A DNA stretch of 10,887 bases, from assembly GCA_016209665.1 (NCBI GenBank), contig JACQVT010000509.1, positions 1-10,887 on the forward strand. Reading direction: 5' to 3'. Source of the DNA: Planctomycetota bacterium. GTDB lineage: Bacteria > Planctomycetota > Phycisphaerae > UBA1845 > PWPN01. How positions within the stretch are numbered: the stretch's first letter is position 1; each line of letters opens with the position of its first letter. Position numbers and translations under genes: made by a program. Below the pieces are notes generated by a model that was not told where the DNA came from, did no database searches, and worked only from the letters and a program-made list of their open reading frames with translations. This document shows positions 1-6,067 of the stretch, piece by piece.

Positions 1-24
1 ATCGTGGCGAACCTGAGGAGGTAG
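1..24 (+). CDS. flgG: 3' end of a probable flgG (distal rod protein), partial
   Basis: Only the last seven codons and a TAG stop are in the window; frame 1 reads IVANLRR. Distal rod proteins (FlgG) end in an amphipathic helix that often closes with a similar NLR-like tail, and flgG directly precedes flgA in many diderm flagellar operons. The call rests on this short tail and on synteny with the flgA-flgH-flgI genes that follow. Seven residues cannot exclude another rod or hook gene such as flgF. Confidence 0.5.
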   Translation: MVANLRR

Positions 25-28
25 CCGT

Positions 29-68
29 GGGGCTTGGGGCTTGAGGCTTGAGGCTTGAGGGTCGAGGG
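29..68. repeat. Degenerate 7-bp tandem repeat, GGGGCTT/GAGGCTT type
   Basis: From 29 the sequence reads GGGGCTT twice, GAGGCTT twice, then the decayed units GAGGGTC and GAGGG. The array follows the flgG-like stop by only a few bases and lies in the 159-nt gap before flgA. Short heptamer arrays of this sort are typical of slippage-prone intergenic DNA. I see no coding function. The rest of the gap (69-172) shows no promoter that I can support. Confidence 0.75.
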
Positions 69-183
69 AATCAGGTAGCGGCAAGGGCCAACGAGGGTCA
101 ATGGCGGACCGAAAATAGCTAACACGGGACGGAAGCGGCGGGCCGGAAACAGCTCGCGACTCCATCTGACGCGGAGGTCGTCG

Positions 184-197
184 ATGCAGGATGCAGG
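184..197. repeat. ATGCAGG duplicated in tandem at the flgA start
   Basis: ATGCAGG occurs twice head to tail and is followed by ATGG, so the 7-bp period gives three ATG triplets at 184, 191 and 198. The first ATG is the upstream candidate start of flgA. A slippage repeat on top of the start codon makes that start less certain and could vary between strains. Confidence 0.65.
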
Positions 198-1311
198 ATG
201 GACATCAGCCGGGAGCGGCATTGTGAGCAAGCCGACGCGGTGCGGCGGTGCCCGCATGGGTGTCATCGTGGCCACGTTGCTGGTGACGACCATCGCTCGC
301 GCGGAGCTGCCGGCGGAGACAGTCGTCCGCATCTATCCCACCGCGGTTGTCACGTCCGATCAGGTCACGCTCAAGGACATCGCGACCATCGAGGGCGAAG
401 GTGCCCAACTGGCGGGTGGCTGGGCGATCACGGCGGCGCCCGGCCTGGGCCAGGAAGCGGTGCTGGAGCAGAGCACGGTGCAGCAGGCCCTGCTCCGCAG
501 AGGGATCAATCCCGGTACGTGGGTGTTCCGCGGGAGCGCGAAGTGCAGAATCTCGCGGCCGATGCCGGTTGGGGGGCTGCGACGAGAAGTGCCTGCGACG
601 ATGGCGGCGGACACCGACAGTGTCGCGAAGCCGCAAGCGGCGGACACGGGATCGAGAACGGGTGTCCCGAAGCCGCAGGCGGTGGAACCTGATCCCGACA
701 CGCTTGAGGGAATGATTCACAGACATATCGCGGAGCGCATGGCGGGGCTGGGCGGCAAGTCCTCGATCCAGATGAATCCGGCCCTGCGGGAACTGCTGCG
801 GTTGTCGAAGCCGACTTACGAATTCCACATCACCGACCGAAGCGACCGGCTGGTGGGCCTGGTGCCGCTGGAGGTCGCGATCTATCGCGAGGGCAAGCTC
901 GAGCAGGTGCAGTCGGTGCTGGCCGACGTGTCGCTCGTCAAGACAGTGGTGGCGGCGGCGGGGCCGATCAACCGGGGGCAGACGATCCGGCCGCAGGACG
1001 TTGTTCTGCTCGAGCGGACGTTCGATCGCACGGACAAGCCTGGTCTGGTCAATCTGTCGGCGGCGGTAGGCCAGCGGGCGATACGGTTCATCAACAAGGA
1101 CGAGATGGTTACCGGCAAGGACATCGAGCCCGTGCCGCTGGTGTTGCGCAACGACGTGGTGATGGTGACCGCCCGCCGGGGCAGCGTGACCATCAAGGCG
1201 GCGGCCAAGGCGCTGACGTCGGCCGGCTACGGCGAAGCGGTGGTACTGAGGAACGAGTCGTCGAAGGAGACGTTCACCGCGACGGTGACCGGCCAGAAGG
1301 CGGCAGAGTAG
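184..1311 (+). CDS. flgA: FlgA, flagellar P-ring assembly chaperone (SAF domain)
   Basis: FlgA is a periplasmic chaperone that helps FlgI assemble into the P-ring around the rod. The C-terminal part (about residues 250-372 of 375) is a typical SAF/FlgA domain: a stretch around INRGQTIRPQDVVLLER, then conserved GQRAIRFINKDEMV, then a segment from LVLRNDVVMVTARRG to GEAVVLRNESSKETFTATV. A secretion signal is visible: basic residues, a hydrophobic run VIVATLLVTTIA, and an ARA/E cleavage site near residue 40. The start at 184 has GGAGG at 173-177 with 6-nt spacing. A GTG at 223, preceded by GGGAG at 211-215, would give a more ordinary signal peptide of about 27 residues. The protein is long for the family (E. 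coli FlgA is about 220 residues). The extra length includes a charged, Pro-rich linker (residues 143-173) with KPQA occurring twice. flgH and flgI follow, so chaperone and client are in one operon. Confidence 0.9.
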   Translation: MQDAGWTSAGSGIVSKPTRCGGARMGVIVATLLVTTIARAELPAETVVRIYPTAVVTSDQVTLKDIATIEGEGAQLAGGWAITAAPGLGQEAVLEQSTVQQALLRRGINPGTWVFRGSAKCRISRPMPVGGLRREVPATMAADTDSVAKPQAADTGSRTGVPKPQAVEPDPDTLEGMIHRHIAERMAGLGGKSSIQMNPALRELLRLSKPTYEFHITDRSDRLVGLVPLEVAIYREGKLEQVQSVLADVSLVKTVVAAAGPINRGQTIRPQDVVLLERTFDRTDKPGLVNLSAAVGQRAIRFINKDEMVTGKDIEPVPLVLRNDVVMVTARRGSVTIKAAAKALTSAGYGEAVVLRNESSKETFTATVTGQKAAE

Positions 1312-1364
1312 AGCACCGGGCCGGCGCCCGCGCCCGCGGCCATTTCGATGGCGGGAGGCAAGCC

Positions 1365-2150
1365 GTGATGAGTCGGATGCATCTGGTGGTTCTGGCGCAC
1401 CTGCTGGCGGCCGGGCTGGCCGCCGGCCAGAGTTCCTCCTTGCTGCTCTCCCCACCGAGACTGCGGACGACCACGGCGCCGGCGGACGCGCAGAACGCCC
1501 ACGCGGGGTCCAACCATGCAGCGGCGACGGATGGCGGGGCCGTGTTCCTGAGCACCGATCCGAAGGACGACGTGCTGCCCATGACGCGGGCGATCGAGCG
1601 GGTGTCGCTCTACGCGATCCCGGCCGCACCGCCGCGGAAGTTCAAGGTCCGGGACCTGATAACGATCATCGTGCGGCAGCAGAAGAAGTACGAAGCCGAC
1701 GCCGAGATGGAGTCCAAGAAGAAGTGGAACCTCACCGGCAAGCTGAGCGACTGGTTCCGGTTCTACGATGACGCCAAGCACCTCGGCTCAGACAAGCTGA
1801 GCAACGGGGAGCCGGGGTTCAAGTTCGATTTCAACAACAAGTACCAGACCGACGCCCAGAACGACCGCGAGGACAAGTTCACGACGCGGATCACGGCCCA
1901 CGTCATCGACGTGAAGCCGAACGGCAACCTGGTGCTGGAGGCTACGATGGAGGAGCAGCACGACGAAGAAGTGGCGTCGATCACGCTGACAGGGATCTGC
2001 CGCAGCGTGGACGTGACGCCGGACAACACGGTGCTGAGCACTCAGGTGGCGGACCTGAAGATTGTGGAGAAGAACCACGGTGCGGTGCGGGACGCGACGA
2101 CCCGGGGCTGGGTGCCGCGAATCCTGAACTTCGCGGGAGGACCGTTCTGA
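1365..2150 (+). CDS. flgH: FlgH, flagellar L-ring protein
   Basis: FlgH forms the outer-membrane L-ring, the bushing through which the rod turns. The family core is clear: FKVRDLITIIVRQQKKYEA (about 93-111), the ITAHVIDVKPNGNLVLEA block (about 176-193), ITLTGICRSVDVTPDNTVLSTQVADLKI (about 206-233), and a C-terminal GWVPRILNF. The length of 261 residues is near normal. Start codons GTG 1365 and ATG 1368 share the ribosome site GGAGG at 1354-1358, so the difference is one residue. The N-terminus is a hydrophobic signal sequence ending near LAAGQ. Classical FlgH is a lipoprotein with a lipobox cysteine, but here the only cysteine is residue 212, inside the mature domain. A 70-residue low-complexity Ala/Asp/Thr stretch separates the signal from the core. 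It lies 53 nt after flgA. Confidence 0.92.
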   Translation: MMSRMHLVVLAHLLAAGLAAGQSSSLLLSPPRLRTTTAPADAQNAHAGSNHAAATDGGAVFLSTDPKDDVLPMTRAIERVSLYAIPAAPPRKFKVRDLITIIVRQQKKYEADAEMESKKKWNLTGKLSDWFRFYDDAKHLGSDKLSNGEPGFKFDFNNKYQTDAQNDREDKFTTRITAHVIDVKPNGNLVLEATMEEQHDEEVASITLTGICRSVDVTPDNTVLSTQVADLKIVEKNHGAVRDATTRGWVPRILNFAGGPF

Positions 2151-2154
2151 CGGT

Positions 2155-2211
2155 GGGGAGTTGCGGACTCGTGAGGATGCGCGGGGCGGCCATCCGGCCG
2201 ACTGACTCCCC
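2155..2211 (+). other. Possible stem-loop in the flgH-flgI spacer
   Basis: GGGGAGT at 2155-2161 can pair with ACTCCCC at 2205-2211. Between them, CGGCC at 2187-2191 pairs with GGCCG at 2196-2200 around a 4-nt loop. There is no U-tract, so it is unlikely to be a classical terminator. It might stabilise or separate the flgH and flgI parts of the message. GC-rich DNA makes such pairings by chance fairly often. Confidence 0.35.
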
Positions 2212-2237
2212 CGCGGATCGTCATCGATGGAGACAGC

Positions 2238-3422
2238 ATGTTGCAGGTACGAGTGACAACACGAGCAGCGTGGATCGGCGCGATGGCAGCGATCCTGACT
2301 TTGCCGCAGGCGGCGGGGGCGGTGAAGATCGGGGACATCACGCACCTGCAGGGCTCGCGGAGCAACAAACTGACGGGCATGGGCCTGGTGATGGGGCTCA
2401 AGGGCTCGGGCGACGGAGGCAAGTTCGCGCCGGCCCTGCGGTCACTGGCCCGGCTGTATCGGAACTACGGCATCGACGCGGCGACGCTGGACGAGCTGCG
2501 GAACGCCAAGAACGTGGCGATCGTGGAGGTCGAGGCCACGCTGCCGCAGGAGGGCGTGCGGGAGGGCGACCGGGTTGACGTGCGGGTGGTCAGCGCCGGC
2601 GGGGCGAAGAGCCTGGCCGGCGGGCAGTTGTTCATGACCCCGCTGGTGTCGGGCAATCCGATGGACACCCGGGTGATGGCGGTGGCGTCGGGGCCGCTGC
2701 AACTGCCCGACCCGGAGATGCCCACGGTCGCGCGGATCGCCCAGGGGGCGACAGTCGAGCGGGACTTCATTCACAACTACGTCGCCCTGGGACGGGAGCT
2801 GGCGGTGTACGCGGTGCGAAGCGCCAGCCGACCGTTGGAATGGCTGCAAGCCGACGAGCGGTACGTGACGTTCGTGATCGAGGAGGCCCACGCCGAATGG
2901 TCGATCGCCCACACCATCGCCCAGTGCATCAACGAGGAGGCGCTGGTCAGCGACATGGACACCGGCGAGGGGGACCAGGGCCAGCTCGCGGTGGCGTTCG
3001 ACCCGCGGACGGTGATCGTGCGGCTGCCGCGGGCGGACTGGGACAACCCGGCGCCGTTCGTGTTCAGGCTCGAAAAGATGCAATTGATCATGCCGCTGAC
3101 CGAAGCCCGGGTGGTCATCGACCGCACGAGCGGCACAATCGTGGTCAAAGGCGACGTCGAGATTTCGCCGGTGGCCCTCACGCACAAGAGCCTGACCATC
3201 GTGACCACGATGACCGGCGGCCCCGAACCGGCCCCGGGTACTCCGCGAACGAGCACGGGCAGCTTCCTCGCCGTCGATCCGCAGCACCGCGGCGGGGCGA
3301 AGCTGATGGACCTGTTGGAGGCGTTGAACCAGTTGAAGGTGCCGGCGGAGGACCGGATCGGGATCATCGAGAACCTGCACAAGGGCGGGCAGTTGCACGC
3401 GAACCTGATCGTGCAGCATTGA
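2238..3422 (+). CDS. flgI: FlgI, flagellar P-ring protein
   Basis: FlgI polymerises in the periplasm into the P-ring on the peptidoglycan, aided by FlgA. Almost the whole chain matches the family: a signal peptide cleaved near AAGA/VKIGD (residues 25-33), the hallmark NKLTGMGLVMGLKGSGD (43-59), KNVAIVEVEATLP (91-103), GDRVDVRVVSAGGAKSLAGG (110-129), LFMTPL, the block ARVVIDRTSGTIVVKGDVEI, SLTIVTT, and a C-terminal helical end with IGIIENLHKGGQLHANLIV. The length, 394 residues, is slightly above the E. coli protein (about 365). The ATG at 2238 has GGAGA at 2229-2233, with only 4-nt spacing; an alternative ATG at 2283 would destroy the signal peptide. The 87-nt spacer after flgH contains a possible long-range hairpin. 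Confidence 0.96.
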   Translation: MLQVRVTTRAAWIGAMAAILTLPQAAGAVKIGDITHLQGSRSNKLTGMGLVMGLKGSGDGGKFAPALRSLARLYRNYGIDAATLDELRNAKNVAIVEVEATLPQEGVREGDRVDVRVVSAGGAKSLAGGQLFMTPLVSGNPMDTRVMAVASGPLQLPDPEMPTVARIAQGATVERDFIHNYVALGRELAVYAVRSASRPLEWLQADERYVTFVIEEAHAEWSIAHTIAQCINEEALVSDMDTGEGDQGQLAVAFDPRTVIVRLPRADWDNPAPFVFRLEKMQLIMPLTEARVVIDRTSGTIVVKGDVEISPVALTHKSLTIVTTMTGGPEPAPGTPRTSTGSFLAVDPQHRGGAKLMDLLEALNQLKVPAEDRIGIIENLHKGGQLHANLIVQH

Positions 3423-3429
3423 GGGTGTG

Positions 3430-3501
3430 GGACCGGTTCGCCACGGCGAGTCTCGCCACTGGCGGACATCCTGCCGGTCCGGGGACGGGCGAAAGGCCCG
3501 T
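3430..3501. repeat. Nested palindrome plus second hairpin between flgI and flgJ; possible REP-like element
   Basis: Three nested inverted pairs share one axis: GGACCGG (3430-3436) with CCGGTCC (3474-3480), CGCCA (3439-3443) with TGGCG (3460-3464), and GGCGA (3445-3449) with TCGCC (3453-3457) around a 3-nt loop. A separate hairpin follows: ACGGGC (3485-3490), loop GAAAG, GCCCGT (3496-3501). The pair fills most of the 101-nt spacer. The layout resembles dispersed intergenic palindromes (REP/BIME-like) seen in many GC-rich genomes. Calling it mobile or repeated is inference, because only one copy is in the window. Confidence 0.6.
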
Positions 3502-3523
3502 GCGACAAAAGTGGGAGCATGGC

Positions 3524-3808
3524 ATGGATTCGGTGGACCAGATCACGACGAGGGCGATTCCAGCCGACCGGCGGCAGGGCGACGCCCTGCTGCGGCAGAT
3601 GGCCAACGAGGTGGTGGGCGCAGCGTTCTTCGGTCCGCTGCTGAAGACCGCCCACAACAGCGTGCTGAAAGGCAAGTACGGGCACGGCGGGCGCGGCGAG
3701 GAGATTTTCCAGGGGCAGCTCGACGCCGAACTGGCCCGGAGCATCGCGCGAGGCGTGCGGACAAACCTGGCCGAGACGTTGTATCGCAAGCTGACGAGGC
3801 AGGTGTGA
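3524..3808 (+). CDS. flgJ: FlgJ-type rod-binding protein, without muramidase domain
   Basis: A 94-residue protein corresponding to the N-terminal rod-binding domain of FlgJ (PF10135 type), which caps the growing rod. The matching part starts near LLRQMANEVVGAAFFGPLLK (22-41), continues through a Gly-rich turn (GHGGRGEEIF, 53-62) and ends in a helix with LDAELARSIARG. Proteobacterial FlgJ (about 310 residues) carries a C-terminal peptidoglycan hydrolase; here the gene stops after the first domain, as in many other phyla, so another enzyme must open the wall. The ATG at 3524 has GGGAG at 3513-3517 with 6-nt spacing. The frame stays open far upstream, but only as a shadow of flgI. The last bases overlap the next gene. 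Confidence 0.8.
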   Translation: MDSVDQITTRAIPADRRQGDALLRQMANEVVGAAFFGPLLKTAHNSVLKGKYGHGGRGEEIFQGQLDAELARSIARGVRTNLAETLYRKLTRQV

Positions 3809-4335
3809 GGGTGGTGACGCGAGAAGTGGATCTATTGGCACGGGACCTGGTGCGGTTGCTGGGCGATCTGGCCGGCCTGCACGCGGAGTTGGCGATGCAC
3901 ATGCGGAGCAAGCTGGACGCCATCCGCCGGGCCGACGCCGACCGCATCCAGTCGATCACCGCCCGCGAGGCGGTGCTGGCGGACAAGGCGGCGGAGCGGG
4001 AAGGGCTGCGGCGGCAGATCACGGCCCGGATGTTAAAGGGCCTGGGCCGCGAGGCGGCGGGGCCGTCGGGCAAGCCGGTGACGCTCGCGGAGCTGGCGGA
4101 GCTGTTCCCCGAGCCGCGGCGGAGCCAGTTGCTGGTGGCGGCAGCCGGCCTGCGGGAGCGGGTGCACGAGGTCGACGGTCTGCGGCGCACCCTGTCGCTG
4201 ATCACGAACGAGATGCTCGCGCACCTGGGCGAGGTGCTCAAGGTGATGTGTGCGGGCGTGGGCCAAGACGTGTATTCGCGGAGCGGGCAGCGGCTGTCCG
4301 GCGGGGTGGCGGCGGTGTTTGAGGCGATGGGCTGA
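3805..4335 (+). CDS. flgN: FlgN-like export chaperone for FlgK and FlgL
   Basis: A predominantly helical protein of about 176 residues with an early motif LARDLVRLLGDLAGLHAEL, then a charged stretch from KLDAIRRADADRI through EAVLADKAAEREGLRRQI, and a last helix ITNEMLAHLGEVLKVM. FlgN proteins have this pattern (helical bundle, 140-170 residues). They bind the C-terminal helices of the junction proteins FlgK and FlgL before export, and both genes follow immediately. Sequence identity in this family is low, so position counts for much of the call. The start is uncertain: GTG 3805 overlaps the flgJ stop by 4 nt (GTGA) and has GAGG at 3796-3799, while GTG 3811 and 3814 are alternatives. Translational coupling with flgJ is likely. 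No flgM (anti-sigma-28) gene is present between flgJ and this gene. Confidence 0.72.
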   Translation: MRVVTREVDLLARDLVRLLGDLAGLHAELAMHMRSKLDAIRRADADRIQSITAREAVLADKAAEREGLRRQITARMLKGLGREAAGPSGKPVTLAELAELFPEPRRSQLLVAAAGLRERVHEVDGLRRTLSLITNEMLAHLGEVLKVMCAGVGQDVYSRSGQRLSGGVAAVFEAMG

Positions 4336-4337
4336 TC

Positions 4338-6047
4338 ATGGGTCTGATCACGGGTGCATTACAGATCGGGCGCAGCGCACTGATGGCCTATCAGAGCGCC
4401 CTGCAGGTCGTCGGCAACAATATCGCCAACGTGAGCACCGACGGCTACACGCGGCAGACGCCCATCCTCACGCCGGGCGGCGGCATCACCCTGGCCGAAG
4501 GGTTCCAGCCGGGCGGCGGGGTGGCCCTGACCGGCCTGCGCCGCAACGTCGACGACAGCATCGAGGACCGCTACCGCATCGCCACCGGCGATCAGGCCGG
4601 CGCCCGGATGCTCCAGGACGTCCTGGGCCGCATCGAGAGTTCGATGAACGAGCTGTCGGACAGCGATCTGTCCACGCTCTTGCAGAGCTTCTTCAACGCG
4701 TTCAGCACGCTGCAGACCAACCCGACCGACACCGGCGCCCGCACCACCGTCCTGACGGCCGGCGACTCGCTGGCCCGCGAACTCCAGCGGCAGCGGGCGG
4801 AGGTCGCGTCGCTGCGCGACGAGCTGAACCGCGAGCTGCAAGTCACGGTGGAGCGGGCGAACCAACTCGCGTCGGACGTGGCCGAGCTGAACGTCCGCAT
4901 CGCCGAACTGGAGAGCAGCGGCCGGGGGACGAGCAACTCGCTGCGGGACCAGCGGGACCAGTTGCTCCGCGAGCTGGGCGAGTTGGCGCAAATCCAGGTC
5001 CGCGAGCAGCCGGGCGGGGCCATCAACGTGTACGTGGGCAACGAGCCCCTCGTGCAGGGCGGCCTGAGCCGCGGGCTGGCGAGCACGCTGGAGATCAAGG
5101 ACGGCAACCCCACGGTAACGGTGCACTTCGCCGACAACAACGGGCTGGTAACGGTCCGCGGAGGCAAGATCGCGGGCCTCATCGAGGCCCGAGATACCTT
5201 CCTCGTCGAGCACGTCGCCCAGCTCGACAACCTGGCGGCCACGCTGATCGCCGAGGTGAACAAGGTGCACAGCCAGGGCCAGGGTCTCCGGGGCTTCACC
5301 GATACGACGGGCGTGTTCGACGTCCGCGACGCGGACGTGGTCCTCAACAGCACCCAGGCGGGCCTGAGCCTCAAGCCCGGCAACGGGTCGTTCGTGGTCA
5401 CCGTGACCGACCAGCGCTCGGGCCTGTCCCACGATTACGTGATCCCCGTGGATCTGGACGGCATCGGGACGGACGATTCGCTCAACCGCCTGGCGGCCCG
5501 GATCAATTCGAAGCTGACGAACGCCGGGGCGCAGGTCACGGGCGACAACCGGCTGCGGTTCGTGGCCGACAGCGGGTTCGAGGTAACGTTCGGGCAGGAC
5601 AGCTCGAACGTCCTGGCGGCGTTGGGCGTGAACGTGTTCTTCACGGGGACGGACGCGTCGGACCTGGCGGTCAGTTCGGAGCTGACGGGCAACCCGGACC
5701 TGCTGGCGGCGGCAACGCAACGGGCGCCGGGCGACGGATCGAACGCGGCCCGGCTCGCCGCCCTGGGCAGCGAACCGGTGGCGGCCCTCAACGGCCGCAG
5801 CATCAGCGACTTCTACAACGGCATCGTGTCGGACGTGGCGGTGAAGGGGGCGGCGGCCAAGGCGGCGGTCCAGGCCACCGCCGCCATCGGGTCCGCCCTG
5901 GCCTCCCAGCGGGAGTCGGTCAGCGGGGTCAACCTCGACGAGGAAACGGTCTCGCTGCTCAAGCTGCAACGGGCGTTTGAGGGCGTTGCCCGTTACACCA
6001 CCACGGTGAACGGACTCATCGGCGAGCTGCTCGCCATTGTCGGTTAG
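4338..6047 (+). CDS. flgK: FlgK, hook-filament junction protein 1
   Basis: FlgK (HAP1) is the first junction layer between hook and filament. The N-terminus has the rod/hook/junction signature ALQVVGNNIANVSTDGYTRQ (21-40). A helical D1 part follows, with coiled-coil character (about 145-225), then FlgK-specific IDN-like segments such as GGAINVYVGNEPLVQGG. The C-terminus is classical: SVSGVNLDEETVSLLKLQRAFEG and a final amphipathic helix to VNGLIGELLAIVG. It has 569 residues, against about 547 in E. coli. Residues 340-435 form a beta-rich module resembling Flagellin_IN repeats and are related to the inserts in FlgL and flagellin. The start lies 2 nt after the flgN stop and has only a distant GAGG (4321-4324), so translation probably depends on coupling to flgN. 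Confidence 0.95.
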   Translation: MGLITGALQIGRSALMAYQSALQVVGNNIANVSTDGYTRQTPILTPGGGITLAEGFQPGGGVALTGLRRNVDDSIEDRYRIATGDQAGARMLQDVLGRIESSMNELSDSDLSTLLQSFFNAFSTLQTNPTDTGARTTVLTAGDSLARELQRQRAEVASLRDELNRELQVTVERANQLASDVAELNVRIAELESSGRGTSNSLRDQRDQLLRELGELAQIQVREQPGGAINVYVGNEPLVQGGLSRGLASTLEIKDGNPTVTVHFADNNGLVTVRGGKIAGLIEARDTFLVEHVAQLDNLAATLIAEVNKVHSQGQGLRGFTDTTGVFDVRDADVVLNSTQAGLSLKPGNGSFVVTVTDQRSGLSHDYVIPVDLDGIGTDDSLNRLAARINSKLTNAGAQVTGDNRLRFVADSGFEVTFGQDSSNVLAALGVNVFFTGTDASDLAVSSELTGNPDLLAAATQRAPGDGSNAARLAALGSEPVAALNGRSISDFYNGIVSDVAVKGAAAKAAVQATAAIGSALASQRESVSGVNLDEETVSLLKLQRAFEGVARYTTTVNGLIGELLAIVG

Positions 6048-6067
6048 GACGCGAGGACGGACGGATC

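Noticed and set aside
29..68. CRISPR array
   Set aside because: Units are only 7 bp with no spacers; this is a simple tandem repeat.
100..140. Sigma-28 promoter before flgA, based on ACCGAAAATAG
   Set aside because: Only a loose similarity to the GCCGATAA -10 element and no TAAA-type -35 at the right distance.
205..1629. 474-aa open frame on the - strand across flgA and flgH
   Set aside because: Low-complexity Arg-rich translation, typical antisense shadow of a GC-rich gene; the + strand encodes clear FlgA and FlgH.
2840..3523. Upstream extension of the flgJ frame
   Set aside because: The frame is open only because it shadows flgI; rod-binding similarity begins after 3524, where a good ribosome site is present.
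4359..5969. 536-aa open frame on the - strand opposite flgK
   Set aside because: Rich in Arg, Val, Asp and Gln without a domain; follows the codon phase of flgK. No ribosome site or family match.
4250..5980. 576-aa + frame overlapping flgN and flgK
   Set aside because: Gly/Arg/Pro-rich out-of-frame reading of flgK with no recognisable motif.
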